Of a stretch of DNA of 37,057 nucleotides, positions 15,946 through 24,448 are shown one piece after another (the first letter of the stretch is position 1; each line of letters opens with the position of its first letter). The stretch lies in the NCBI GenBank assembly GCA_027490095.1, contig JAIXYT010000011.1:1-37057 (forward strand). The letters run 5' to 3'. The notes beneath the pieces are model-generated. The model searched no databases. It was not told where the DNA came from and saw only the letters and a list, made by a program, of their open reading frames with translations. Made by a program: the position numbers and the translations under genes. Source of the DNA: Sphingomonadales bacterium. Its GTDB lineage: Bacteria; Pseudomonadota; Alphaproteobacteria; Sphingomonadales; Sphingomonadaceae.

Positions 15946-18806
15946 GCGGCTACAGGCTGGCTGAGGGCGGGCGGATCGACCGGTCGCGGACGGTTCGGTT
16001 CCGCTGGGGCGGGCAGCCTTATGAAGGCCATCCCGGCGACACGCTGGCCTCGGCGCTGCTGGCGAACGGGGTGTCGATCGTCGGGCGGAGCTTCAAGTAT
16101 CACCGGCCGCGCGGGCTTTTGGGGGCGGGGCTGGAGGAGCCCAACGCGCTTCTGCAGCTGGGCGACGGGGCAACGACCGTTCCGAACCGCAAGGCGACCG
16201 AGGTGGAGCTGTTCGACGGGCTGTCGGCCAGCGCGGTGAACGCCTGGCCGTCGCCCGAGCTGGACCTGATGGCGGTCAATGGGCTGGTGAAGCGGTTCAT
16301 CCCTGCGGCCTTCTATTACAAGACCTTCACCTGGCCGCACTGGCGCTGGTTCGAACCGGCGATCCGGAAGGCGGCCGGGCTGGGGCGCGCGCCCGAGGCG
16401 GCGGACCCCGACCGCTATGACCAGCGGCACGCGCATGAGGACCTGCTGGTGGTGGGGGGTGGCCTTGCCGGGCTGGCGGCAGCGCTGGAGGCTGCGCGCG
16501 CGGGGCGGCAGGTGCTGCTGGTGGAGGGCGATGCGCTGCTGGGGGGCGCGATCTTCGGCCGGCAATCGGCGGACGACCGGGCCGAGGCGGAGCGATTGGC
16601 GGCGGCGCTTTCCGCGTTGCCGAACGTGACGTTGAAGACCCGGACGCTGGCGGTCGGCTATCACGACCACAACCTTCTGAGCCTGGTCGAGCGGCTGACC
16701 GACCATTTGCCCGAGGATCGGCGTCGCGGGCCGCGACAGCGGCTGTGGAAGGTGCGCGCGGGCGAGGTGGTGCTGGCGACCGGGGCAATCGAGCGGCCGC
16801 TGGTGTTCGACGGCAATGACTTGCCGGGCGTGATGCTGGCCTCGGCCGCTGGGCTCTACCTGGAGCGCCATGCGGTTGCACCGGGGCGGCGGGTGGTGCT
16901 TGCCTGCAACAACGACCGGGCCTGGGGGGCAGCGCTGGCGCTGGCCGAGGCCGGGGTGCGGGTGGAGGCGATCCTGGAGGCGCGGGCCGAGGTGGAGCCG
17001 GCGCTGCTGGCGGCTGCGCGGGGCGCAGGGATCGTGGTCGAGACCGGGACCACGGTGCTGCAGGCGCTGGGGCGGCGCGGGGTGACCGGGGTGCGGACCA
17101 CGCGCCTCGACGCCCAAGGCCATGCGACCGGGGAGGGGCGGCGTCTGCCTTGCGACTGCCTGTTGATGTCGGGCGGGTTCAGCCCGGTTGTCCACCTGCA
17201 CAGCCAGGCGGGCGGATCCCTTGGATGGGACGAGGGGCTTCAGGCGTTTGTGCCCGGGGCCCAGCCGCAGGCGTGCCGCAGCGTGGGCGCGGCGGCGGGC
17301 GATCTCGATCTCTCCATTCGCCCCTTGTGGCATGTGGCGCGGGCCGGTGCCGATCCCTCGCCCTCGGCCTGGGTGGACTTCCAGAATGACGTGACCGCCG
17401 GCGACGTGGCGCTCGCCCACCGCGAGGCGTTCCGCTCGGTCGAGCATCTGAAGCGCTACACGACGCTGGGGATGGCGTCGGACCAAGGCAAGACCAGCAA
17501 TGTGAACGGGCTTGCGATCATGGGCACGCTGCTGGGCAAGGCGCCGGCGGACGTCGGCACCACCCGGTTCCGCCCGCCCTATGACCCTTCGACCATGGGG
17601 GCCTATGCCGGGCTTCGGCGCGGGGACCTGCTGCGTCCGGCGGCGGGGCTGCCGGCCCATGCGGCGCATGAAGCGCTTGGGGCTGTGTTCGAGGAGTATG
17701 GCCACTGGCTGCGCCCGGCCTTCTACCCCCGCGCCGGCGAGGGCGAGGCGCGCGCGGTTGCGCGTGAAGCGGCAGCTGTGCGTGCATCAGCCGGGCTGTT
17801 CGATGCCTCGCCGCTGGGCAAGATCGCGGTGAAGGGGCCGGATGCGGCGACGTTCCTCGATCGCATCTATGTGGGCACCATCTCCACGCTGAAGCCCGGG
17901 CGCTGCCGCTACGGGCTGATGCTGAACGAGCATGGCATCCTGTTCGACGACGGGGTGGTGGCGCGGATCGCCGAGGATCACTTCCTGGTGGGGACGACGA
18001 GCGGCCATGCGGCGGCCGTGCAGGCTGCCTTCCAGGAGTGGCTGCAGTGCGAGTGGACGGGGCTTGCGGTTGCCAGCGAGAACGTCACGCAAGGCTGGGC
18101 GGTGATGAACGTCGCCGGGCCTCATGCGCGCACGATCCTGCAGAGCCTGGAGACCGACATCGACCTGTCGGCGGACGCGTTCCCGCACCTTGCGCACCGA
18201 GAGGGCACGCTTGAGGGCGTGCACTGCCGCATCCAGCGGGTGAGCTTCACGGGGGAGCTGAGCTTCGAGGTGGCGGTTCCGACGCGCTATGGCCTTGCGC
18301 TGCATGCGCGGCTGATGGAGGCCGGAGCGCCGTTCGGCATCACCCCGTTCGGCGTCGAGGCGCTGATGATCTTGAGGACCGAGAAGGGGTTCCTGCACCT
18401 GGGCTCGGACACTGACGGCATGACGCTGCCGCAGGACATCGGGTTCGGTGGGCCGGTGACGACGAAGAAGGTGGACTTCGTGGGGCGCAGGTCCTGCCTG
18501 AGACCCGACGGGCAACGCGCCGACCGGCGGCAGTTCGTGGGGCTGGAGAGCCTGGACGGGCGGCTCTTGCCGGTGGGCGCCCATGTGCTGCGACCTGGCG
18601 AGGCGGCGCCCGGGCGATCGCAGGGGTGGGTGACCTCGTCGGTCAACTCGCCCAACCTCGGGCGGCCGCACGCGCTGGCGATGATCGAAGCAGGGCAGTC
18701 GCGGTTGGGCGAGGAGATCTGCGTCTGGGACCTCGGCACAAGCCACCGCGCCCGGATCGTGGACCCGTGCGCGTTCGATCCGGAAGGAGTGCGGATGCAT
18801 GGCTGA
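15942..18806 (+). CDS. soxA: Sarcosine oxidase subunit alpha
   Basis: Large subunit of 954 residues, close to the family norm. The N-terminal domain (YEGHPGDTLASALLANGV and SFKYHRPRG) has the ferredoxin-like fold without iron-sulfur cysteines. It is followed by an NAD-binding Rossmann fold (DLLVVGGGLAGLAAALEAAR, about residue 166 onward) and a C-terminal aminomethyltransferase-like THF-binding domain (from about residue 610, with ASPLGKIAVKGPDAATFLDR and FGVEALMILRTEKGF). It passes the methylene group from the oxidised product to THF. ATG 15942 overlaps the soxD stop; longer frames extending upstream merely read through soxD. Third codon positions are very G-rich. Confidence 0.96.
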   Translation: MSGYRLAEGGRIDRSRTVRFRWGGQPYEGHPGDTLASALLANGVSIVGRSFKYHRPRGLLGAGLEEPNALLQLGDGATTVPNRKATEVELFDGLSASAVNAWPSPELDLMAVNGLVKRFIPAAFYYKTFTWPHWRWFEPAIRKAAGLGRAPEAADPDRYDQRHAHEDLLVVGGGLAGLAAALEAARAGRQVLLVEGDALLGGAIFGRQSADDRAEAERLAAALSALPNVTLKTRTLAVGYHDHNLLSLVERLTDHLPEDRRRGPRQRLWKVRAGEVVLATGAIERPLVFDGNDLPGVMLASAAGLYLERHAVAPGRRVVLACNNDRAWGAALALAEAGVRVEAILEARAEVEPALLAAARGAGIVVETGTTVLQALGRRGVTGVRTTRLDAQGHATGEGRRLPCDCLLMSGGFSPVVHLHSQAGGSLGWDEGLQAFVPGAQPQACRSVGAAAGDLDLSIRPLWHVARAGADPSPSAWVDFQNDVTAGDVALAHREAFRSVEHLKRYTTLGMASDQGKTSNVNGLAIMGTLLGKAPADVGTTRFRPPYDPSTMGAYAGLRRGDLLRPAAGLPAHAAHEALGAVFEEYGHWLRPAFYPRAGEGEARAVAREAAAVRASAGLFDASPLGKIAVKGPDAATFLDRIYVGTISTLKPGRCRYGLMLNEHGILFDDGVVARIAEDHFLVGTTSGHAAAVQAAFQEWLQCEWTGLAVASENVTQGWAVMNVAGPHARTILQSLETDIDLSADAFPHLAHREGTLEGVHCRIQRVSFTGELSFEVAVPTRYGLALHARLMEAGAPFGITPFGVEALMILRTEKGFLHLGSDTDGMTLPQDIGFGGPVTTKKVDFVGRRSCLRPDGQRADRRQFVGLESLDGRLLPVGAHVLRPGEAAPGRSQGWVTSSVNSPNLGRPHALAMIEAGQSRLGEEICVWDLGTSHRARIVDPCAFDPEGVRMHG

Positions 18807-19311
18807 GCTTGTGCCCTCCCTGCCCGATCCCCAACCGCTGCCGGGCGTCGCGCGGCTCGACCTCGGCGTGCTGAGCGTCCGCCGCCTCCGCCGGTTCGGG
18901 CCCGCGCTGCCGGAGCTGCCGATGTCTGCGGACCTAGCCGTGGGAACAGCGGCCCGCGCCGATGGCCTGCTGCTCGCCGCCCCCGCGCCCGGCGAGTGGC
19001 TCGTGCTCGGCTCGCACAGCACCATCGCGGACCTCGCCCCCACCCAGGACCCCACAGCGTTCCTCGCGCTCGCGGTCGGCGAAGCCCATGCGATCTTCCG
19101 CCTCGCCCCCGCGCTGGCGGCCGAGGCGCTCGCGGCCTACGCCCCGATCGATCCCGCCTCGCTCACCCCCGGAACCGCCACGCGCGCCCGGTTCGCCGAG
19201 ATCACCGCGCTCATCATCCCCGAGCCCGACGGCAGCCTGCTGATGCTGGTCGACGCGGCCGACGCCGACCATCTGGTTGCCCTTCTCGCCTTCATGACCA
19301 CGGACCCCTGA
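18799..19311 (+). CDS. soxG: Sarcosine oxidase subunit gamma
   Basis: Subunit of 170 residues that resembles a shortened THF-binding domain and packs against the alpha subunit. SoxG proteins are poorly conserved. The assignment rests on position directly behind soxA (8-base overlap), size, and the patterns LAAPAPGEWLVLG and a C-terminal hydrophobic segment LVALLAF. Codon choice shifts here towards C-ending codons compared with soxBDA, and this continues into purU. The stop overlaps the purU ATG by one base. Confidence 0.88.
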   Translation: MAELVPSLPDPQPLPGVARLDLGVLSVRRLRRFGPALPELPMSADLAVGTAARADGLLLAAPAPGEWLVLGSHSTIADLAPTQDPTAFLALAVGEAHAIFRLAPALAAEALAAYAPIDPASLTPGTATRARFAEITALIIPEPDGSLLMLVDAADADHLVALLAFMTTDP

Positions 19312-20168
19312 TGCCCGACCACCCCGCCCACATCGTCCTGCGCCTCGTGTGTCCGGATCGCCCCGGCATCCTCGCCGCGGTCAGCCCGGTGCTCGCCGGC
19401 GGCGGTTGGGACATCCGCGAGGCCGCCGTCTACGGCGACCCGGACACGCGCACCTTCTTCGTCCGCATGGAGCTCGCCGGCCTGCGCGGCGCAGTCGACA
19501 AGCTCCCTGCCCTCCTCGATCCGTTCCGCACGTCCCTCGGGCTCAGCTGGGACACGCGCGACACCGCCACGCCGATGAAGGTGCTTGTCGCGGTGTCAAA
19601 GACCGACCACTGCCTCAACGACATCATCCACAAGACCCGCATCGGCGTACTGCCCATCGAGATCGTGGGCGTGGTCTCCAACCACGAGACACTGCGCCAG
19701 GTGACCGAATGGCATGGTCACACGTTCCGCCACCTGCCCGTCACCGATGCAACGAAGGACACCCAGGAAGCCTCGTTCGAAGCCATGATCGCCTCCACAG
19801 GCGCGGAGCTCGTCGTGCTCGCCCGCTACATGCAGATCCTCTCGAACGGCTTTGCGGCCAGGCTCGCCGGGCGCTGCATCAACATCCACCACAGCTTCCT
19901 GCCCAGCTTCAAGGGCGCAAAGCCCTACCACCAGGCCCACGCCCGCGGCGTGAAGCTGATCGGCGCCACCGCCCACTATGTGACGGCCGACCTGGATGAA
20001 GGCCCCATCATCGAACAGGACATCCGCCGCGTGAACCACTCGGCCACCGCCGACGACATGGTGGAGGTGGGCCGCGAAACCGAAGCCAGCGTGCTCTCCC
20101 GCGCGATCCGCTGGCACGCCGAACACCGCCTGTTCCTAAACGGACACAGAACCGTGGTATTCGTGTGA
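19311..20168 (+). CDS. purU: Formyltetrahydrofolate deformylase
   Basis: Enzyme of 285 residues hydrolysing 10-formyl-THF to formate and THF. An N-terminal ACT domain (about residues 6-75: LRLVCPDRPGILAAVSPVLA) is followed by the formyltransferase-fold domain. The latter has the conserved catalytic Asn-His-Asp set in INIHHSFLPSFKGAKPYHQA and the later TADLDEGPI. Coupled to soxG by a one-base stop/start overlap. In this operon it removes one-carbon units made when sarcosine oxidase loads THF, after conversion to the 10-formyl form, and so restores free THF. C-ending codons dominate, unlike most neighbours. Confidence 0.96.
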   Translation: MPDHPAHIVLRLVCPDRPGILAAVSPVLAGGGWDIREAAVYGDPDTRTFFVRMELAGLRGAVDKLPALLDPFRTSLGLSWDTRDTATPMKVLVAVSKTDHCLNDIIHKTRIGVLPIEIVGVVSNHETLRQVTEWHGHTFRHLPVTDATKDTQEASFEAMIASTGAELVVLARYMQILSNGFAARLAGRCINIHHSFLPSFKGAKPYHQAHARGVKLIGATAHYVTADLDEGPIIEQDIRRVNHSATADDMVEVGRETEASVLSRAIRWHAEHRLFLNGHRTVVFV

Positions 20169-20364
20169 GCAGGGCGACCGGCAGCGGCCCAGACAAGAGG
20201 GCAGGCTGTCGGTTCGCAATCCCTCTGCTTCCGACGCCTCGGCCAAGCGGTTCGAACATGACTTCAAACGTCCGGTTACGGGCAATCGTCCAGGAATGAC
20301 GGACGGCTGCATTGGGGGCGCGAAGCAGCCGCTCTGACGGCCGAGGCTGCGGCGAGTCCGGCCG

Positions 20365-20411
20365 CTGACGCTGCGCGTCAGGCCCGGCCGCCGCCGCCTT
20401 CGCGGCGGGCC
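20365..20411. repeat. Possible partial copy (D) of the dispersed repeat at the moxR 3' end
   Basis: A perfect hairpin CTGACGC-TGC-GCGTCAG (20365-20381) followed by GCCCGGCCG resembles the first half of copies A-C. It contains the moxR stop codon (20378-20380, minus strand). The preceding 20169-20364 has no gene that I can see. The similarity is short and could be coincidental in GC-rich DNA. Confidence 0.35.
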
Positions 20412-21274
20412 ATGAACGCCAGTCTCTCGAATAGCATCACGTCCTGCTCGTTCTTGAGGAGGGCGCCGTGCAGCGGGGGGATGAGCTTCTTGGGGTCGCG
20501 GGACTGGAGGACGTCCAGGGGCAGGTCCTCGTGGAGGAGGAGTTTCAGCCAGTCCAGGAGTTCGGACGTGCTCGGCTTCTTCTTGAGGCCGGGGACTTCG
20601 CGGATGTCGTAGAAGATGGTCAGCGCCTCGCGGACCAGGGCCTTCTGGATGCCCGGGAAGTGGACCTCGATGATCGCCTTCATCGTGTCCTGGTCGGGGA
20701 AGCGGATGTAGTGGAAGAAGCAGCGACGCAGGAAGGCGTCGGGGAGGTCCTTCTCGTTGTTGGACGTGATGACGACGATGGGGCGCTGCTTGGCCTTCAC
20801 CGTCTCGCCGGTTTCGTAGACGTTGAACTCCATTCGATCGAGCTCTTGCAGGAGGTCGTTCGGGAATTCGATGTCGGCCTTGTCGATCTCGTCGATGAGG
20901 AGGACCGGGAGCTCGGGGGCGGTGAAGGCCTCCCAGAGCTTGCCGCGGCGGATGTAGTTGGCGATGTCCGCGACGCGGGGGTCGCCGAGCTGGCTGTCCC
21001 TGAGGCGCGCCACGGCGTCATATTCGTAGAGGCCCTGCTGGGCCTTGGTGGTGGACTTGATGTGCCATTCGAGGAGCGGCGCGTTGAGGGCCTTCGAGAT
21101 TTCGTGGGCGAGGACCGTTTTCCCGGTGCCGGGTTCGCCCTTGACGAGGAGCGGGCGGCGCAGTGTCGCCGCGGCGTTGACGGCGACCTTGAGGTCGTCG
21201 GTCGCGACATAGTTTTCGGTGCCCTCGAAACGGGTCGCCCCGGAGGGGCGCTCGCCGGAAGTTGCTTGGCTCAT
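20378..21274 (-). CDS. MoxR-type AAA+ ATPase
   Basis: Cytoplasmic AAA+ ATPase of 298 residues. The Walker A motif is GEPGTGKT (about residue 47 onward), Walker B VLLIDEIDK, sensor 1 VVITSNNEKD, and the arginine finger region DAFLRRCFFHYIRFP. MoxR ATPases act as chaperones for metal-enzyme maturation or envelope functions, usually together with a von Willebrand A (CoxE-like) protein encoded immediately downstream. Here none follows: 209 bases of non-coding DNA separate its end from the convergent purU. ATG 21274 is preferred (AAAGGA 7 bases upstream); GTG 21277 directly precedes it. The specific client is unknown. Confidence 0.9.
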   Translation of the reverse strand: MSQATSGERPSGATRFEGTENYVATDDLKVAVNAAATLRRPLLVKGEPGTGKTVLAHEISKALNAPLLEWHIKSTTKAQQGLYEYDAVARLRDSQLGDPRVADIANYIRRGKLWEAFTAPELPVLLIDEIDKADIEFPNDLLQELDRMEFNVYETGETVKAKQRPIVVITSNNEKDLPDAFLRRCFFHYIRFPDQDTMKAIIEVHFPGIQKALVREALTIFYDIREVPGLKKKPSTSELLDWLKLLLHEDLPLDVLQSRDPKKLIPPLHGALLKNEQDVMLFERLAFMARREGGGGRA

Positions 21275-21458
21275 CACGCAGTCCTTTCGGCTGCTCTTGT
21301 GCGGGGGGTGTGCGGAATTCTCAACATCGCTTTTGGGAGGGGTTCGGGCGCGGGCCGTGCCGTTTGCCGCAAACGGGCTTGCGCAGCGGCGCAGCGGGCC
21401 GCATGCAGGGACATCTGCGACGTGCCCCGGAAGACGGGCCTGCGCCAGGGAGACATAA
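21275..21458. promoter_or_regulatory. Divergent promoter region moxR / peptide transporter
   Basis: A 184-base gap between divergent genes. It contains an inverted repeat CCGTTTG-CCG-CAAACGG at 21360-21376 that could be an operator or leader hairpin. I found no convincing -35/-10 pair and no copy of the CRATACA-N4-TGTATYG operator, so the transporter operon is not obviously part of the TetR regulon. Confidence 0.35.
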
Positions 21459-23054
21459 GTGACGCAAATTGCCGCTGGGCTTGGCGGGGAAGAGGGGCGG
21501 CCGACGTGGCTCGGCCATCCGCGCGGACTGTTCGTGCTGTTCTTTGCCGAGATGTGGGAGCGCTTTTCCTATTACGGGATGCGGGCGCTCTTGATCTTCT
21601 ACCTGACCAAGCACTGGCTGTTTTCCGACGGGCAGGCAGGCGTGATCTATGGGGCCTACACGGCGCTGGTGTACATCACGCCGGTGATCGGGGGCTATCT
21701 GGCGGATCGCTATCTGGGGCAGAGGAAGGCGGTGCTGTATGGCGCGGTGCTGCTGACGTTCGGGCATTTGCTGATGGCGGTGGAAGGGGAGGGTGCCGGG
21801 CAGCAGGACCCGGCGATCAACATCTTCTGGCTGGCGCTGAGCTTCATCATCGTCGGGAGCGGCTTCCTGAAGGCCAACATCTCGGTGATCGTGGGGCAGC
21901 TGTATCGGCGGACGGACCCGCGGCGGGACCCGGCCTACACCATCTTCTACATCGGGATTAACCTGGGTGCCTTTCTGGGGGCGCTGATCGCGGGCTGGTT
22001 GGGGGAGACCTATGGCTGGGCCTATGGCTTCGGCGCGGCCGGGATCGGGATGCTGCTGGGGCTGATCGTGTTCGTGATCGGCAAGCCCTGGCTGGAGGGC
22101 CGGGGCGAGGCGCCGGATGCGGCGCGGCTGAAGGCGCCGGTGCTGGGCGTTCCGCTGGAGTGGCTGATCTATCTGGGCGGGATCCTGTGCGTGGGGGTGT
22201 GCTGGTGGATGATCCAGAACCAGGGCGTGGTGGGGACGCTGCTGGGCGGGTTCGGGGCGCTGCTGGTGGGCTATGTGATCTTCACCGCGGTGACGAAGCT
22301 GCCGGCGCATGACCGGGACCGGATCTTTGCGGCGCTGTTCCTGATCTGCGGATCGATCCTGTTCTGGGCGCTGTTCGAGCAGCATGGGAGCAGCGTGAAC
22401 CTGTTCACCGACCGGCATGTGGACCGCACCATCTTTGGGTTGGAGGTGCCGGCGAGCGTGTTCCAGAGCGTGAATGCCTTCTATATCATCCTGCTTGGGC
22501 CGCTGTTCGCCGGGCTGTGGCTGTTCCTGGCGAAGCGGGGGTGGGAGCCGAGCAGCCCTGCCAAGTTCGGGCTGGCGCTGGTGCAGGTGGGCCTGAGCTT
22601 CCTGGTGCTGGTGTGGGGTGCGGCTGCGGCACCCGACCTGGTGCCGGTGATCTTCATCTTCCTGCTGTATCTGCTGGCGACGACGGGTGAGCTGTGCCTG
22701 AGCCCCGTGGGGCTGAGTGCGATGAACCGCCTGGCGCCAGCGCACATGGCGAGCCTGATCATGGGGACCTGGTTCTTTGCCTCGGCCACGGGCAATTTCG
22801 CGGCCGGGCTGATCGCCAGTGCGACCGGGGGGCATGAGGGTACTGCGACGAAGGAAAGCGTGCTGGCGGTCTATTCCAATGTGGGGTGGCTGGGTGTCGG
22901 CGTGGGGGTGGCGGTGCTGGCGGTCAGCCCGCTGGTGAAGCGGCTGATGCACCTCGATACGCTGCAGGATGATGTGGTTGCGGGGGCTGCCGAGGTTGGC
23001 GAGCCCCAGGCGGCGGGGATGCACCCGGAAGGGTCGATCGGGAAGGCGAATTGA
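21459..23054 (+). CDS. POT/PTR2 family proton-coupled oligopeptide transporter
   Basis: Inner-membrane major-facilitator protein of 531 residues with about 14 hydrophobic helices, importing di- and tripeptides with protons. The first helix carries the POT motif EMWERFSYYGMRALL, the proton-coupling ExxERFxYY. GGYLADRYLGQRKAV is the MFS loop 2-3, and FYIGINLGAFLGALIAGWLG is the PTR2 signature. The start is GTG 21459, with GGGAGA about 7 bases upstream. The stop overlaps the next ATG (TGATG), making an operon with the two amidohydrolase-family genes. It could take up the peptides released by the periplasmic peptidases of the cluster upstream, but no shared operator links them. Confidence 0.94.
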   Translation: MTQIAAGLGGEEGRPTWLGHPRGLFVLFFAEMWERFSYYGMRALLIFYLTKHWLFSDGQAGVIYGAYTALVYITPVIGGYLADRYLGQRKAVLYGAVLLTFGHLLMAVEGEGAGQQDPAINIFWLALSFIIVGSGFLKANISVIVGQLYRRTDPRRDPAYTIFYIGINLGAFLGALIAGWLGETYGWAYGFGAAGIGMLLGLIVFVIGKPWLEGRGEAPDAARLKAPVLGVPLEWLIYLGGILCVGVCWWMIQNQGVVGTLLGGFGALLVGYVIFTAVTKLPAHDRDRIFAALFLICGSILFWALFEQHGSSVNLFTDRHVDRTIFGLEVPASVFQSVNAFYIILLGPLFAGLWLFLAKRGWEPSSPAKFGLALVQVGLSFLVLVWGAAAAPDLVPVIFIFLLYLLATTGELCLSPVGLSAMNRLAPAHMASLIMGTWFFASATGNFAAGLIASATGGHEGTATKESVLAVYSNVGWLGVGVGVAVLAVSPLVKRLMHLDTLQDDVVAGAAEVGEPQAAGMHPEGSIGKAN

Positions 23055-24448
23055 TGCGGATTGTCGGGATTGGCCTGCTGGCTGCGTTGTTGGCGGGATG
23101 TGCGACGACGGGTGGCGGGAAGACGGCGGCTTCGCAGCCGGCGGCACCGGCCTTGCCGGGGGGGAGCCCGGACGCGGAGAGTGCGGTTTCCTCGACCTAC
23201 CGGCCCTGGCCGGGCGTGCCGACGGTGATTGCCAATGTGACCATCTATGACGGCAAGGGCGGCCGGATCGACAATGGCGCGGTGCGGTTCGAGGCCGGCC
23301 GAGTTGTGGCCATCGGGCAGAGCGTGGACACGGGCGGCGCGACCGTGATCGACGGCCGGGGCAAGTGGGTGACGCCGGGCATCATCGACATCCATTCGCA
23401 CCTGGGGAATTACCCGTCGCCCGGCGTGCCGGCGCATTCGAACGGCAACGAGGCGACCTCGCCTGCGAGGCCGGAGGTCTGGTCCATTCACTCGGTCTGG
23501 CCGCAGGACCCGGGCTTTTCGCGGGCGCTGGCGGGCGGGGTGACGGTGCTGCACGTGCTGCCGGGTTCGGCGAACCTGTTCGGCGGGCGGGGATCGACCT
23601 TGAAGAATGTCTATGGGCGGACCGCGCAGGACATGCTGATGCCGGCCGCGCCCTGGAGCCTGAAGATGGCCTGCGGGGAGAACCCCAAGCGGGTCTATGG
23701 ATCGAAGGGGCAGATGCCGCAGACGCGGATGGGCAATGTCGCCTACATGCGGCAGACCTGGGCGAATGCGCGGGATTACCAGGCACGGCTGAAGGCTTCG
23801 AAGGGGCCGATGAAGCGCGACCTGCAGATGGAGACGCTGGCAGGCGTGCTGGACGGCAAGATCCTGGTGCAGAACCACTGCTATCGGGCGGACGAGATGG
23901 CGAACATCATCCAGCTGAGCCACGAGTTCGGCTACAAGGTGGCGGCGTTCCACCATGCGGTGGAGGCCTACAAGATCGCCGACCTGTTGAAGGCCGAGGG
24001 CATCTGCGGTGCGCTGTGGGCCGACTGGTGGGGCTTCAAGCTGGAGAGCTATGACGGGATCGAGGAGAATCTGCCCTTCCTGCATGCCGCCGGCGGTTGT
24101 GCGATCACCCATTCGGACGATGCCGACGGGATCCAGCGGCTGAACCAGGAGACGGCGAAGGCGCTGGCCGACGGGCGGAAGTGGGGCCTGCAGATCAGGG
24201 ACGAGGAGGCCTGGACCTGGATCGCGATCAACCCGGCGAAGGCGCTGGGCATTGCCGACAAGGTGGGCAGCCTGGAGCCGGGCAAGCAGGCGGACGTGGT
24301 GCTGTGGAACGGCAACCCGCTGAGTGTCTATTCGCGGCCGGAGAAGGTGTGGATCGACGGGGCGCTGCTGTATGACACGGATGATCCGAAGCGCCGACCT
24401 GTGAGCGATTTCGAGCTGGGCCAGCCGGGCGAAGGAGACCGCAAGTGA
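23054..24448 (+). CDS. Amidohydrolase family lipoprotein (imidazolonepropionase-like)
   Basis: Protein of 464 residues with a lipoprotein signal peptide (LLAALLAGC, Cys16), so probably anchored on the periplasmic side of a membrane. The amidohydrolase metal ligands are present: His114-Ser-His116 in IDIHSHLG, His275 in LVQNHCYRADEM, His300/301 in VAAFHHAVEA, and Asp355 in ITHSDDADG. The C-terminal NPAKALGIADKVGSLEPGKQ and ADVVLWNGNP are typical of the family. Relatives include imidazolonepropionase and bacterial prolidase-like carboxypeptidases, so hydrolysis of a cyclic amide or a dipeptide is possible; the substrate is unknown. ATG 23054 overlaps the transporter stop, and the gene's own stop overlaps the next GTG. 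Confidence 0.9.
   Translation: MRIVGIGLLAALLAGCATTGGGKTAASQPAAPALPGGSPDAESAVSSTYRPWPGVPTVIANVTIYDGKGGRIDNGAVRFEAGRVVAIGQSVDTGGATVIDGRGKWVTPGIIDIHSHLGNYPSPGVPAHSNGNEATSPARPEVWSIHSVWPQDPGFSRALAGGVTVLHVLPGSANLFGGRGSTLKNVYGRTAQDMLMPAAPWSLKMACGENPKRVYGSKGQMPQTRMGNVAYMRQTWANARDYQARLKASKGPMKRDLQMETLAGVLDGKILVQNHCYRADEMANIIQLSHEFGYKVAAFHHAVEAYKIADLLKAEGICGALWADWWGFKLESYDGIEENLPFLHAAGGCAITHSDDADGIQRLNQETAKALADGRKWGLQIRDEEAWTWIAINPAKALGIADKVGSLEPGKQADVVLWNGNPLSVYSRPEKVWIDGALLYDTDDPKRRPVSDFELGQPGEGDRK

Noticed and set aside
21360..21376. Inverted repeat CCGTTTG-CCG-CAAACGG as a member of the TetR operator family
   Set aside because: Arms and spacer length differ completely from CRATACA-N4-TGTATYG; it may be an unrelated hairpin.
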